From: DAORHV01 sp964458645
GTDB lineage: Bacteria; Patescibacteriota; Gracilibacteria; Peribacterales; Peribacteraceae
Length of the DNA stretch: 64,000 nucleotides
NCBI GenBank assembly: GCA_964458645.1
Contig: CAYWJU010000005.1
Span: 42,121-106,120, forward strand
Reading direction: 5' to 3'
In this document: positions 25,872-35,252 of the stretch, piece after piece
How positions within the stretch are numbered: the stretch's first letter is position 1
Layout of the letters: every line of letters starts with the position of its first letter
The notes under the pieces: generated by a model
The model's database searches: none
What the model was told of the DNA's origin: nothing
The model's input: the letters and a program-made list of their open reading frames with translations, nothing else
Program-made: the position numbers and the translations under genes

Positions 25872-26552
25872 CTATTTTGCGAGCTCCGAGATCAACTTGG
25901 TGGCAATCGCTTCCTTGCCGCGTGAAACATGGATTTCGTACACTCTGGTGCGCGTGCGGGCAAAAATGATTTGCTCAGTGCTGAGCGCGGGGTCGACAAA
26001 GGACAGGACGTCGGTGACGGCGCCGTCTTCGGGCGTAAGCGTTTGATCGACCAGATCGTGCACCTGCGGAGAAAATGTTGCCTGCAGGTTTTCCTTCAGA
26101 TCGGCAAAAATGTTTTTTGCATCCGAGCTGTCGAGCCAAGCGAACAGCATTGCGCGATCATTATTTTCGAGAAGCACGGTGGTATTTACGAGTACGTTGG
26201 TCGGACTAGTGATTTGCAAGAGACTGACTTCATGTGTTTGCTGGCGCTCCAAACCAATAGCACCGAATGCAGTACTTACATCGATTGTCTCGCGCTTCTT
26301 GGTTGATTGCCCCTTCTTTACGGCGCGACGAGAGCTACTTTGGCCGGACGTGCCGGGAACGGTAGGAAGAGAATCCTGTCCTGGCTCCACCGTGGGAGTG
26401 CCGCTCGGATCATTTGTTCCGCCAGATGATGCTTGGCCTCCGGCTTGCAGTTGCTCCTGCAGACGCGGGCGTTCCTTGAACCAGAAATCGGCACCGGCAA
26501 GACCGACGACAACGGCCGACAAGACAATGGCGACAGGGATGCGGCTCTGCAC
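25872..26552 (-). CDS. Exported or membrane-anchored hypothetical protein
   Basis: This 226-residue protein has one N-terminal hydrophobic helix (VAIVLSAVVVGLAGADFWF), a Gly/Ser/Thr/Pro-rich linker (about 35-75) and a mixed alpha/beta C-terminal domain (for example TFSPQVHDLVDQTLTPEDGA). The start is GTG; TACACT at 26559-26564 ends exactly six bases before it. No family is recognised. The C-terminal domain should lie outside the membrane. Confidence 0.55.
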   Translation of the reverse strand: MQSRIPVAIVLSAVVVGLAGADFWFKERPRLQEQLQAGGQASSGGTNDPSGTPTVEPGQDSLPTVPGTSGQSSSRRAVKKGQSTKKRETIDVSTAFGAIGLERQQTHEVSLLQITSPTNVLVNTTVLLENNDRAMLFAWLDSSDAKNIFADLKENLQATFSPQVHDLVDQTLTPEDGAVTDVLSFVDPALSTEQIIFARTRTRVYEIHVSRGKEAIATKLISELAK

Positions 26553-26599
26553 CGCTGAAGTGTACCAGACTCAGGGGATTTTGCGTCTATCGACAGGGA

Positions 26600-27145
26600 T
26601 TACCGTCGCGCGGCGGCGTGTGTGGCGCCGCGAATGGCGGCAATGATTGCCGGCGCCTCGCGCTTGCTCAATGAAATTTCGTAGAGGCAGCGCGAACGAT
26701 CGTGCGTGTGTAGCTCGCTGCACTTGTTCGGAAGTTTTGCGGCAGTCGCACGAACCAAGCGTTCGCGACTTGGGATTTTCTCGACCTGCACCTGCGCCGT
26801 GACAATCGGGGTCTGCTCCCGTGCAATCACCTCTGCAACACGGCGGGCTTCCTTTGCTTTGCCTCGGATGACCTGGCGTGCCCATACATTGGCAGCGCGA
26901 ACGCGATTGGTGATGGGTCTTGTTTTGTAGACGGGGATCAGCCGATTGGTGTAGCTGATTGTCGTCTGCTGGAACCAGCTTCCGGACGATGCTGCCGAAT
27001 GCTTGGCTTCATTGAACATGCTTTCGAGCGTGCGCCAGCCTTGATCGGACACTTGCGGCGCTTCGATTGCCATGGCGACCGAAGAAGAGCCAAGGATGAC
27101 GAGCGACATGCCGAGAGAGGCGATGTGTGCGACGGAAGTCTTCAT
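26600..27145 (-). CDS. Secreted hypothetical protein
   Basis: This 181-residue protein starts with a signal peptide (TSVAHIASLGMSLVILGSSS, cleavage near AMA about residue 26). The mature part is basic and Ala/Arg-rich, with two cysteines close together (NKCSELHTHDRSRCLYEI) that could form a disulfide. No family is recognised. A good promoter lies at 27179-27207, leaving a leader of about 27 bases. Confidence 0.55.
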   Translation of the reverse strand: MKTSVAHIASLGMSLVILGSSSVAMAIEAPQVSDQGWRTLESMFNEAKHSAASSGSWFQQTTISYTNRLIPVYKTRPITNRVRAANVWARQVIRGKAKEARRVAEVIAREQTPIVTAQVQVEKIPSRERLVRATAAKLPNKCSELHTHDRSRCLYEISLSKREAPAIIAAIRGATHAAARR

Positions 27146-27178
27146 AGGAGGTGTTGGTATTTGTTTGTAATTCTTAAC

Positions 27179-27207
27179 ATTATAGCATTAAGAACTTATT
27201 AAGACAA
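27179..27207 (-). promoter_or_regulatory. Promoter of the secreted protein gene
   Basis: Reverse strand TTGTCT, 17 bases, TATAAT preceded by TGC. The spacing and hexamers match a housekeeping sigma-70-like promoter. Confidence 0.7.
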
Positions 27208-27243
27208 TAAGCAAATAAGCCTACACGTCTTGGGCGTGCGTTC

Positions 27244-29331
27244 TTAGAGGTGATCACCGTTCTCCACCACGATCTTCACGTCGGCAATAATCACGCCGTT
27301 CTCGTGAACTAACACCGGGTTTAAGTCCAATTCACGGATGTGCGGGCAGTCGGAGACCAGTTCGGAAATCGCCATAATGACGCGTGCCAGTTCGGCGATG
27401 TCGGCTTGGCCCTTGCCGCGCATGCCGAGCAACAACTTCCAGGACTGTAGTTGCTGGAGCATGGAGTAGGCTTGCGCTTCGGAGACAGGGGCGATGCGGA
27501 ATGCAGTGTCGCGGAACAGTTCGGTGTAGATACCGCCGAGCCCCACCATAATAAGGGGGCCGAAGGTCGGGTCGCGCAGCGCACCCACGATGAACTCGTT
27601 GCCGACCGGTAGGAATTTTTGGATCAATACGCCATTGATGCCGGCCGACGGCATGCTCTTGGAGCAGTTCTTGATGATGTCCTCGTATGCGGATCGTACG
27701 TCTTCGGCTGTTTTCAGGTTGGCGCGAATTCCTCCGACATCGGTCTTGTGCAAAATGTCCGGCGAACTGACCTTGGCGATGACGGGGTAGCCGATTTCCT
27801 CGGCATGCTCCACGGCTTCCGCGGCGCTGCGGGCCACGGCTTGGTCGGGGATTGGCAGATCGTAGAGTGCCAGCAGCTCTGCCATGACTTCTTCGGACAG
27901 CAGGCCATTCTTGCCCTTTAGTAATCCGGCAGCTGCCGAGCAACGGTCGTCGTCTTTGGGGTTCTGACGCCGTGTTGGCTCAGCAATGCGGTTCTTGCCC
28001 GCGAGTGTTTTGAGTGCATGGATGGTCGCTTCGGGCGTTTCGAAATTGGGGATCCCTCCGTTGCCGAGAACCTTGCGGGCTTCGAGCACGCTTGCCGAGC
28101 CCATGAAGCCGGCCACGATGGGGACTAGTGGATGGGTCTTGGACGCGGTCACGATTGCCTTGGCGATATCCAGGCACGGCGTCATCACTTGCGGCGTGAG
28201 TATGACGGCAATGCCGTCTACTTCGGGGTCATGCGCACAAGCGGTGATGGCCGCCACATAACGATCGGCGAGTGCGTCACCCAGGACGTCGACCGGGTTG
28301 GCGACGCTGGCTGCGACCGGAAGTACGGGCTTGAGTTTGGCCTTTGTCTCGTCGCTCAAGTTCACCAGCGTGAGTCCTTCGCGTTCGGCAGCGTCGGTAG
28401 CGAGCACGCCGGGTCCGCCGGCGTTGGTGATGACGGCGATTTTCGGTGAGAGCAGAGTTGGCTGCGAACCGAGCGTGCGCAGCAGGTCCAGGAATTGCTC
28501 GGTGGTTTCGGCGCGGTGAATTCCGGTCTGGCGGCACAATGCGTCGATGGCCGAGCTGGAACCGGCGAGTGCGCCGGTATGCGACGAAACGGCCATGGAA
28601 CCGCGTGTTGAGACGCCGGACTTAATGAGCACGATGGGTTTGGTGTGGCCAACGCGTTCCGCGACCTGCATGAAGCGAGTGCCGTCTTTAATGCTTTCCA
28701 AATAGAGTCCGATGACGCCGGTCTTGTCGTCCTGCTCACAAATTTCCAGGAAGTCGCATTCGTCCAAATCGGCCTTGTTGCCGATGCTGGCCACGAACGA
28801 ATAGCCGATGCACAGCTCGACCGATTTATCCATGAGCGCGACGGCCATAGCACCCGACTGACTGATGAGCGCAATGTTGCCTGGTTCTCCGCCGCTGGCC
28901 GCGAACGATGCGTTGAGTCCGATGCCGGGACGCAGAACGCCCAAGCAGTTGGGTCCGACCATGCGCATGTTGTACTTCTTGGCGATATCCAACAGTTGCT
29001 GTTCGCGGAGGTGTCCGTCCTCGGTGCCGAGTTCGCCGAAACCGGCCGAGATGACGACCAGTGTTTTCACTTTTTTCTTGCCGCACGATTCGGCCACGTC
29101 GTTTACCGTCGCGGCGGGAGTGACGACTACGGCCATGTCGATGTCGCCGGGAATGGCGTCCACCGAGGGATAGGCCTTCACACCCATCAGCTCCGGGTGT
29201 TTGGGATTCACCGGATACACCGTTCCCTTATAGCCCTGCGTGAGCAGGTTCTTCAGGATGTAGTGACCGAGCTTCTTCTCTTCGGCACTGGCTCCAATGA
29301 CCGCGATTGATGTTGGTTCAAGAGAGTACAT
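27244..29331 (-). CDS. ADP-forming acyl-CoA (acetyl-CoA) synthetase, fused alpha-beta form
   Basis: This 695-residue protein joins the two subunits of ADP-forming acetyl-CoA synthetase. A CoA-binding domain (1-125; SIAVIGASAEEKKLGHYILK, VGPNCLGVLRP) and succinyl-CoA-ligase-like domains with the conserved SHTGALAGSS segment are followed by an ATP-grasp domain (about 475-695; IGYPVIAKVSSPDILHKTDVGG). The enzyme turns acetyl-CoA, ADP and phosphate into acetate and ATP, a substrate-level phosphorylation route common in fermenting archaea and candidate-phyla bacteria. It stands alone. TATACT at 29342-29347 leaves a leader of about 4 bases. Confidence 0.92.
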   Translation of the reverse strand: MYSLEPTSIAVIGASAEEKKLGHYILKNLLTQGYKGTVYPVNPKHPELMGVKAYPSVDAIPGDIDMAVVVTPAATVNDVAESCGKKKVKTLVVISAGFGELGTEDGHLREQQLLDIAKKYNMRMVGPNCLGVLRPGIGLNASFAASGGEPGNIALISQSGAMAVALMDKSVELCIGYSFVASIGNKADLDECDFLEICEQDDKTGVIGLYLESIKDGTRFMQVAERVGHTKPIVLIKSGVSTRGSMAVSSHTGALAGSSSAIDALCRQTGIHRAETTEQFLDLLRTLGSQPTLLSPKIAVITNAGGPGVLATDAAEREGLTLVNLSDETKAKLKPVLPVAASVANPVDVLGDALADRYVAAITACAHDPEVDGIAVILTPQVMTPCLDIAKAIVTASKTHPLVPIVAGFMGSASVLEARKVLGNGGIPNFETPEATIHALKTLAGKNRIAEPTRRQNPKDDDRCSAAAGLLKGKNGLLSEEVMAELLALYDLPIPDQAVARSAAEAVEHAEEIGYPVIAKVSSPDILHKTDVGGIRANLKTAEDVRSAYEDIIKNCSKSMPSAGINGVLIQKFLPVGNEFIVGALRDPTFGPLIMVGLGGIYTELFRDTAFRIAPVSEAQAYSMLQQLQSWKLLLGMRGKGQADIAELARVIMAISELVSDCPHIRELDLNPVLVHENGVIIADVKIVVENGDHL

Positions 29332-29404
29332 TTCTGGCTTTAGTATACAGGAAAGCGCGATTTTTGGCTAGTGGGGCGCATTCCTTCCTACTGGATTCTT
29401 CTTT

Positions 29405-29424
29405 CCACTTTTTTAAAAAAGTGG
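29405..29424. repeat. CCACTTTTTT palindrome, copy 1
   Basis: A perfect 20-base palindrome, CCACTTTTTT with AAAAAAGTGG, preceded by TTCTTT and followed by AGCAAAAA. The same palindrome with three extra central bases lies at 52037-52059. It sits between the divergently transcribed acyl-CoA synthetase and ruvB genes, so it is not placed as a 3' terminator. Confidence 0.65.
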
Positions 29425-29531
29425 AGCAAAAACGTCGCGCGACGGCACCGGCCCGATGCGCGACACTGCCCGCCGTACCCAAGCTCCGAAGAAGACGACA
29501 GCCTCGGGGCACGGATAACAGAGGTTCATTG

Positions 29532-29575
29532 GATTCGTCGGACTCTTTGGTTTCTTCGGGATCCTTTCGTATTGG
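29532..29575. repeat. GATTC/TTCGG-type intergenic repeat, copy 3
   Basis: Single-arm stretch of the same words as the copies at 15160 and 52568 (GATTCGTCGGACTCTTTGG, then TTTCTTCGGGATCC). It lies 33 bases upstream of the ruvB start, before the gene rather than after it. The rest of 29332-29607 holds the palindrome at 29405-29424 and no gene that I can support. Confidence 0.5.
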
Positions 29576-29607
29576 TGGACGAACGTACTCCTTGGTATAC
29601 TCGCCGC

Positions 29608-30654
29608 ATGGCCATTGAGCGGACGAAGCGCAAACAACGGCAATCCGCGAGCGAGCCGGCAGTCATTCCTGCCGACAACGAGCAAATCGACTCGTCGCTG
29701 CGGCCCAAGAGCTTGGGCGAATATGTCGGGCAGGCCGAAATCAAAGGTCATTTACTGGTGCATATCGAAGCTGCGCGACGCCGCAAGGAACCGCTTGGAC
29801 ACGTGATTCTGCATGGTCCTCCGGGTCTGGGTAAAACCACGCTGGCGCACATCATGGCCCGCGAAATGGGCGCCCAGATGCGCGTGACGTCGGGGCCGGC
29901 CATCGAGAAGCCGGGAGACTTGGCGTCGCTGCTCACGAACCTCCAGGCAGGTGACGTATTGTTCATTGATGAAATCCACCGCCTGCGTCCGGCAATAGAG
30001 GAGGTGCTCTACAGCGCCATGGAGGATTACGTGCTGGACCTGATGATCGGCAAAGGTCCGTCGGCCAGGTCCATGCGTATCGATCTGCAGCCGTTCACGC
30101 TGGTGGGTGCTACCACCAAGGCTGGTGCGGTCAGCATGCCGCTGCGTGACCGCTTTATCCATAATTTTAAACTCAAGTTCTACACCGTTCCCGAAATGCA
30201 GCTCATCGTCGAGCGCGCGTCGAACTTATTGCAGGTGCCCATGGATGCCGATGCCGCCAATCGCATCGCCACCGCCAGCCGCGCCACGCCGCGCATTGCC
30301 AACCGCCTGGTTCGTTCGGTGCGCGACTTCGCCCAAGTGAAGGACGAAACCACCATTACCATGCATCGCGTGGAACACACGCTCACGGCACTCGGTATCG
30401 ACGACAAAGGCCTGGACACCAACGACCGCGTGATTCTTTCGGCACTCATCGAGCGTTTCGCAGGCGGACCGGTGGGACTCTCTACGTTGGCTGCTGCCAC
30501 CGCGGAAGAAGAGGAGACATTGGAGGACGTGTACGAGCCGTACCTCATGCAGTGCGGCTATCTGCAGCGCACACCCAAGGGTCGTATGGCGACGAAGTTG
30601 GCGTACGAATTGCTTGGCATTGCAATGCCCGAACAAAATTCCGCACTCTTCTAA
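29608..30654 (+). CDS. ruvB: Holliday junction branch migration ATPase RuvB
   Basis: The 348-residue reading from the ATG at 29608 has the RuvB layout: an AAA+ core with Walker A GPPGLGKTTLAH (about 70-81) and Walker B FIDEIHRL, the sensor region VGATTKAGAVSMPLRDRF, and the C-terminal winged helix (YEPYLMQCGYLQRTPKGRMAT). With RuvA it drives branch migration of Holliday junctions in recombination and repair. Neither ruvA nor ruvC is nearby. TATACT (with TGG before it) at 29596-29601 ends six bases before the ATG, which fixes the start and excludes the longer frame to 29371. Confidence 0.96.
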   Translation: MAIERTKRKQRQSASEPAVIPADNEQIDSSLRPKSLGEYVGQAEIKGHLLVHIEAARRRKEPLGHVILHGPPGLGKTTLAHIMAREMGAQMRVTSGPAIEKPGDLASLLTNLQAGDVLFIDEIHRLRPAIEEVLYSAMEDYVLDLMIGKGPSARSMRIDLQPFTLVGATTKAGAVSMPLRDRFIHNFKLKFYTVPEMQLIVERASNLLQVPMDADAANRIATASRATPRIANRLVRSVRDFAQVKDETTITMHRVEHTLTALGIDDKGLDTNDRVILSALIERFAGGPVGLSTLAAATAEEEETLEDVYEPYLMQCGYLQRTPKGRMATKLAYELLGIAMPEQNSALF

Positions 30655-30655
30655 T

Positions 30656-31099
30656 ATGGCCGTTGGTGAACTTTTGGGTATGGCGCTCGGCGGACTGCTT
30701 GCGGCAGTGTTCTTCGGCTTGAGTGGCGTTCTCAGCAAGGCAAGTACCCAAGCGGGCGTAGGGATCGGCATCTACATCATGCTGGCCGGAGTGGGTGTGG
30801 TGGTGGTCGGTGCAGCCTTCTTTTTCATTCAGCCTGACCGCACGGTGTCGTTGCGTTCCGCATTGCCGAGTATCGGCGTTGGAGTCACATGGGCATTGGG
30901 TGCCGGATTGGTCGCACTGGCACTCATGAAATACAAAGTCCCGCTCGGCAAACTGGTGCCGCTGTATAATATGAATACGCTCATTGCAGTGCTCATTGCG
31001 CTTTGGTTGTTTTCTGAGTGGCAGCGCGTAGAGATCGTAAAGCTGCTGATCGGCGCAGTTCTCGTCATCATCGGTGGGACGCTCGTGGCGTTGTCATAG
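30656..31099 (+). CDS. EamA-like (DMT superfamily) membrane protein, single-unit
   Basis: This 147-residue protein has about five hydrophobic segments, GLLAAVFFGLSGVLSKAS near the start, and ends in YNMNTLIAVLIALWLFSEWQ and an LIGAVLVIIGGTLVAL helix, the pattern of one EamA half. Family members with one unit work as dimers; substrates vary. It starts one base after the ruvB stop, so it is probably co-transcribed and translationally coupled. Its last 6 bases overlap the convergent glycosyltransferase gene. Confidence 0.75.
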   Translation: MAVGELLGMALGGLLAAVFFGLSGVLSKASTQAGVGIGIYIMLAGVGVVVVGAAFFFIQPDRTVSLRSALPSIGVGVTWALGAGLVALALMKYKVPLGKLVPLYNMNTLIAVLIALWLFSEWQRVEIVKLLIGAVLVIIGGTLVALS

Positions 31100-32203
31100 G
31101 ACACGCTCGATTGCCGATCGGAGCCCCTGTTCAAAGGTCGCACGATCGAACCTTTTTGCCTGAGCGACGCACGCGGCCGGATCGAATTTCTTGCGGTCGA
31201 ACGTGCGCAGGACGTTTGCCAGCGAATCGGTGTTCGGCTCGTTGAAAAATATTCCGGTCGTTCCGTTAATCACGGTTTCGGTGGCGCCACCTTGTCCGAA
31301 TGCGATGACCGGCGTGCCGCATGACATGGCTTCTAACGGTACCAGGCCGAAGTCTTCGTGACCGGGGAATATCACCGCTTTTGCATGTGAAAACAGATCG
31401 AATAATTCATCGTTCTTGCGCCAGCCGTAGAATTCCACGGTGGGTCCGGCCATGGCTTTCAGTCGTGCCATATCTGGTCCTTCGCCCACGATTTTCAGAT
31501 ACGCACCGGTCTTGTTGCAGGCCTCGATTGCCAGCTCGATGCGCTTGTAGCGAGCGAGCGTAGACACGACCAGGAAGTAATCGGGATTTTGCATCGCGCC
31601 AGACGACGGCGTGCGCGGCTGAAACCATTCATCACCGATCGGCGGATACAGAATCTGGCTGTCGCGTCGCCAGTACAGCTGCACGCGGCGTTGCACTTCT
31701 TTTGAAGCGGCAAGCAATACGTCGGGCCTGTCTGCCGCCTCGGTGTCCCAGATGCGCAGGCTATGGAACGTACGCGACAGATGCCAGCGCTTTAGTGGTC
31801 CGAGAAGTCCGCTGCCGGCAGAATCCAGCACGTCGTGCGTGCGGTCCCACAGGTAACGGGCGGGGGAGTGGACGTAGCATACGTGCTTGGGTTTGCCGTT
31901 GGTCAAAATGCCGTGCGCGAACGCCGAGGAGAACGACAGTACTACGTCGAATCCCGAAAAATCCCACGCTTCCACGGCGGCCGGAAAATGCTTCAAATAC
32001 AGATGATGATCGGTTGAAAATTTGGCATATCGTTGCAACGTGCTCGTACGCACCCGGCTCTTGGGGAACCAATCACCGAGCTTCTGTTCGTCGTAGAGCA
32101 ACGTGTGGATCGGCGCATCGGGAAACAGGTCGGCGGCAATTTTCAAGACGCGTTCCGCACCGCCGCGCATGGTCAGCAATTCGTGGACGAGAGCGATCTT
32201 CAT
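31094..32203 (-). CDS. Glycosyltransferase family 4 (GT-B) protein
   Basis: This 369-residue protein has the two-domain GT-B pattern. It starts MKIALVHELLTMRGGAERVL, the nucleotide-sugar site includes VGEGPDMARL, and EDFGLVPLEAMSCGTPVIAF (about 283-302) is the EX7E motif. Such enzymes transfer sugars in the synthesis of surface polysaccharides or glycolipids. The sugar and acceptor cannot be told. TAGAAT at 32210-32215 ends six bases before the ATG. Confidence 0.9.
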   Translation of the reverse strand: MKIALVHELLTMRGGAERVLKIAADLFPDAPIHTLLYDEQKLGDWFPKSRVRTSTLQRYAKFSTDHHLYLKHFPAAVEAWDFSGFDVVLSFSSAFAHGILTNGKPKHVCYVHSPARYLWDRTHDVLDSAGSGLLGPLKRWHLSRTFHSLRIWDTEAADRPDVLLAASKEVQRRVQLYWRRDSQILYPPIGDEWFQPRTPSSGAMQNPDYFLVVSTLARYKRIELAIEACNKTGAYLKIVGEGPDMARLKAMAGPTVEFYGWRKNDELFDLFSHAKAVIFPGHEDFGLVPLEAMSCGTPVIAFGQGGATETVINGTTGIFFNEPNTDSLANVLRTFDRKKFDPAACVAQAKRFDRATFEQGLRSAIERVL

Positions 32204-32223
32204 GTTCGCATTCTACACGTTTG

Positions 32224-33702
32224 CTACGCTGCGCTCTTAAGCTTGATTTTCCTCGTGCGACCGCTGCGCTTTACGGCATCGGTGAAGTTCATGCTGTCGA
32301 TGATTTCCAGGTTCTTGAATTGGTCGAGTGCAGTCGGTGACGTGGCCAATTCAGGAATACCACTCTTTTCCGCTGCTTTGCTCACGACGGTGGTGCACAC
32401 GCAGATCTCCAGCATACGGCGCTGCTCTGCCGATGTCAGACCGCCTTTGCTCTGACGCTTTTCCATCAGCTCACCGTACTCACGAACGTCTTTCAATGGA
32501 GAGTATTTTGTATCGCCCCTCGCCATTGTTTCCATATTTTTCGCCAGCGACTCAGCTTTGCCGGAATCCGCGAGCCTGCCGACCGAAATCGCCTCCACGG
32601 TGTTCTCTTTCACGTAGTCCTGCAGATAGCGCATTTTGTCTTTTTGGCCGTCCAGATGGGCGATTTTCACGCGGCCGTCCGGTTCACGGCCGATGACAAC
32701 CATGCTGTGGATGTAGGGGAACGTTTCATCGGACTCCTCGGTGCCTTGCAGCATGCGGCCGAGGCCATAGTAACCGCGTGCTCGCAAACTGCTTTGGTCA
32801 CGACGCACGTTGCTGAACAGGACATCGCCTACGTTCAGTCGTGCCTGCAGGAATTCGAAGCGGCGATACGATTCTATTCCGCCTTTCCAGTCGGCGGGCA
32901 TGCGTCCGTGTTCCGGAGACACGGTCTTGCGGTATAGGGGAACAATCGGCCGTTCGTCTTCGCGCTGCGAGATGTACACGGGGTACCCGGCCGGATTGAA
33001 GTATATGAACGTATCGGGCGGCAGAGGACCGTCGTGTTGCAGCGGACCGACGACCGTGCCGCTGGTGACTTCTTCCCACTTGGGTAGTGCATTGCGTTTC
33101 TGCATGATGCTCTGCAACGTGTCTCCACCCTGTACCCGGACCTTCTCGCTTGCCGTCGCAGTATCGCCGCCTTCCCGGATCAGCCCCTTTTTGGCCAGTT
33201 CATATTCGGCATGTGTCTTCATCAGACTGGAGACCATCTTGGTTTGCCAGTTCACGTTGCGGCCGCGCAGTGCTTCCAACTGTTCGACGATGTCGGCTTT
33301 CTGGTAATCCGACAACTTGCCCAACGATTCAGCGCGAAACTGTGCGCCGTACGAGTCATTGCCACCGCGAACCAGCCGCAGAAAGATTCCCATCCGCCGC
33401 CACAGCGGCTTGTTTTTGTATTCGGCGAATCGTACGCGCGGTCCGCCAGCTTCTTCCACTTCCTGCCATGGGATCTGCGTGTTGCGGTGATTCATTTCCG
33501 CGACTGTCGTGGGAACGTTCTGGGCTTCCACGTTCTGCCGCACGCTTGCCAGTTGTTTGCGAACACCTTCGGGCTCCGGGGCAGCGTGCTCAGGGAGACG
33601 GTCGAGTCTACTGCGTGTTTGCGCCATCACGCGTAGTCTCTCCGCTTCAGCGGGATCCTGCAAGTCTTCGCCGTCCGGACGTTGTTCTGGAGTCGGGCTC
33701 AT
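32224..33702 (-). CDS. Hypothetical protein, possible permuted papain-fold hydrolase domain
   Basis: The 492-residue reading starts at the ATG at 33702. TATAAT at 33724-33729 lies just upstream, inside longer readings, so it excludes them. The N-terminal half is charged and helical. The C-terminal half has LNVGDVLFSNVRRD, PYIHSMVVIGREPDGRVKIA and, further on, EICVCTTVVSKAAEKS. This order (GDVLF, then His-x-Met/Val, then Cys-Thr-x-Val-Val) is that of circularly permuted NlpC/P60 papain-like enzymes such as the YiiX/YebB group. It has no signal peptide, so the site of action is unclear. The fold is an inference from motifs. Confidence 0.55.
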   Translation of the reverse strand: MSPTPEQRPDGEDLQDPAEAERLRVMAQTRSRLDRLPEHAAPEPEGVRKQLASVRQNVEAQNVPTTVAEMNHRNTQIPWQEVEEAGGPRVRFAEYKNKPLWRRMGIFLRLVRGGNDSYGAQFRAESLGKLSDYQKADIVEQLEALRGRNVNWQTKMVSSLMKTHAEYELAKKGLIREGGDTATASEKVRVQGGDTLQSIMQKRNALPKWEEVTSGTVVGPLQHDGPLPPDTFIYFNPAGYPVYISQREDERPIVPLYRKTVSPEHGRMPADWKGGIESYRRFEFLQARLNVGDVLFSNVRRDQSSLRARGYYGLGRMLQGTEESDETFPYIHSMVVIGREPDGRVKIAHLDGQKDKMRYLQDYVKENTVEAISVGRLADSGKAESLAKNMETMARGDTKYSPLKDVREYGELMEKRQSKGGLTSAEQRRMLEICVCTTVVSKAAEKSGIPELATSPTALDQFKNLEIIDSMNFTDAVKRSGRTRKIKLKSAA

Positions 33703-33804
33703 TGCGATGTGTATTTGAGTCTGATTATACCGCAAATCCTGCATTTTCGCCATTCTGAGCGCCTCCTGCCGCTTTCGATCTCGTTGCCTGTATACTTCGC
33801 CCGT

Positions 33805-35250
33805 ATGGCAATCGCCGGACGCCTCTCGCGCCACCTCCATCGTCGTCGGACACCCACTCGCGAACAAGTTGCGGCGACGCTGGTGTATTCATCCATTGGA
33901 GAAATTGCCAAGCTGGTGCGCTCGCCGGATTTACCGCAAGGCACGGTGCGTAGGCGGTTGCGTCATTTGTCCGAAGTCATTGCCAGCACTATGCGCGGCG
34001 TGGATGGTTCTCTGCTTTCACTGTTCGACAATGCAACGTGGAACGAGTGCCGGGAGCTTAGCCACCCGAACCCGCTTGTTTCCGGGAACCGTATGCCGAA
34101 ACGCCTTGTGGATGCCATTACGCTGCATGTTGGGGGAGGGGATTCCCTGAAGGCGATTTTAGAACATATCCGTACGGCACAATTCTCGATTCGCATTTGG
34201 ATGTTCGTTTGGTGCGATGACCCGACCGGTAATGAGGTGGCATCGGCGGTATTAGATGCCGCCGAGCGGGGGGTGAAGGTCGTTATTCATAAAGATCAAT
34301 GCGGTGTCATGTTCGAGCGCGGTACGGGAACTGCGCAAAGTTTTTTCCATAAAGGATTGGTGCGCATTCGGGATTTGGTTGGAGTAAGCCTGATGCGTTG
34401 GGCATATTCAGCAGGGATGAAAAAATACATTCGTCAGCAGCCGAACGTACTGGCAGACCGATTGATGGAACACCCGAATGTCACGATCGAGAGTCGCGCG
34501 CGATACGACCATTCCAAGGTGTACATCTTCGATAACGAAACGATTATTCTGGGCGGAGTGAATATTTCCGACACATCCCGTCATGAGTTCCATGACTACA
34601 TGGTGCAGCTGCAGAGCAAGCTGTTGGTCGGACGCTTCCTGAGCCGATTGGAAGGTCGTGAGATGGGCGATATTCCACTTGGGGCGTCGGTCGACTTTTT
34701 CTTCAACGTCATTAAGAGTCGACGAGATCGCAAGCGTGAAGTCGTCACCGTCATGCAGCATTTGCTTGAAAGCGCACAGCGTGAAGTCATCATTCAAATG
34801 GCGTATTTCGGCGACCGACGATTAACCGACGCCATCGTTGCCGCCGCGCAGCGTGGCGTGCAGGTGGCTGTGATTACGTCTGAGCGTTCAGACGTGCAAC
34901 ATGATCTGAACTACAAAATTCTGCGCGATATCTTGAAGCGTTCTCCGGCCGATACCATCCGCATTTATCTTTCGCGCGCTACGCATGCCAAGGTGATTCA
35001 TGTGGATCGCAGCCGCACCTTCTTAGGGTCGGCCAATATGAATACGACCGGTACCGTGAAGCTCGGCGAAGCCAATATCTTCGTGAATGACGGTGACGGG
35101 GTTTCCCCGCATTCACCTCAATCACCGTTCACCAAGGAGTTGCGCGCCCAGTTGCTGGCAGACATGCAGGCAAGCAAGCGCGTCGTATCTCCGCACCAAC
35201 TGAAAGTGAAGAAATTGCGTGCGTGGCTGGAGTCGCGCATCGCTTCGTAG
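33805..35250 (+). CDS. Phospholipase D family (cardiolipin synthase-like) protein
   Basis: This 481-residue protein has two HKD motifs, HSKVYIFD (about 235) and HAKVIHVD (about 393), each followed by the usual GG/GS-N segment (LGGVNISD; LGSANMNTTG). Together they form the phosphatidyltransferase or phospholipase D active site. It resembles cardiolipin synthases but has no N-terminal membrane helices; the first 80 residues are basic and helical. It may be soluble or peripheral and act on phospholipid or nucleic acid. TATACT at 33791-33796 puts transcription start about two bases before the ATG. Confidence 0.85.
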   Translation: MAIAGRLSRHLHRRRTPTREQVAATLVYSSIGEIAKLVRSPDLPQGTVRRRLRHLSEVIASTMRGVDGSLLSLFDNATWNECRELSHPNPLVSGNRMPKRLVDAITLHVGGGDSLKAILEHIRTAQFSIRIWMFVWCDDPTGNEVASAVLDAAERGVKVVIHKDQCGVMFERGTGTAQSFFHKGLVRIRDLVGVSLMRWAYSAGMKKYIRQQPNVLADRLMEHPNVTIESRARYDHSKVYIFDNETIILGGVNISDTSRHEFHDYMVQLQSKLLVGRFLSRLEGREMGDIPLGASVDFFFNVIKSRRDRKREVVTVMQHLLESAQREVIIQMAYFGDRRLTDAIVAAAQRGVQVAVITSERSDVQHDLNYKILRDILKRSPADTIRIYLSRATHAKVIHVDRSRTFLGSANMNTTGTVKLGEANIFVNDGDGVSPHSPQSPFTKELRAQLLADMQASKRVVSPHQLKVKKLRAWLESRIAS

Positions 35251-35252
35251 GC

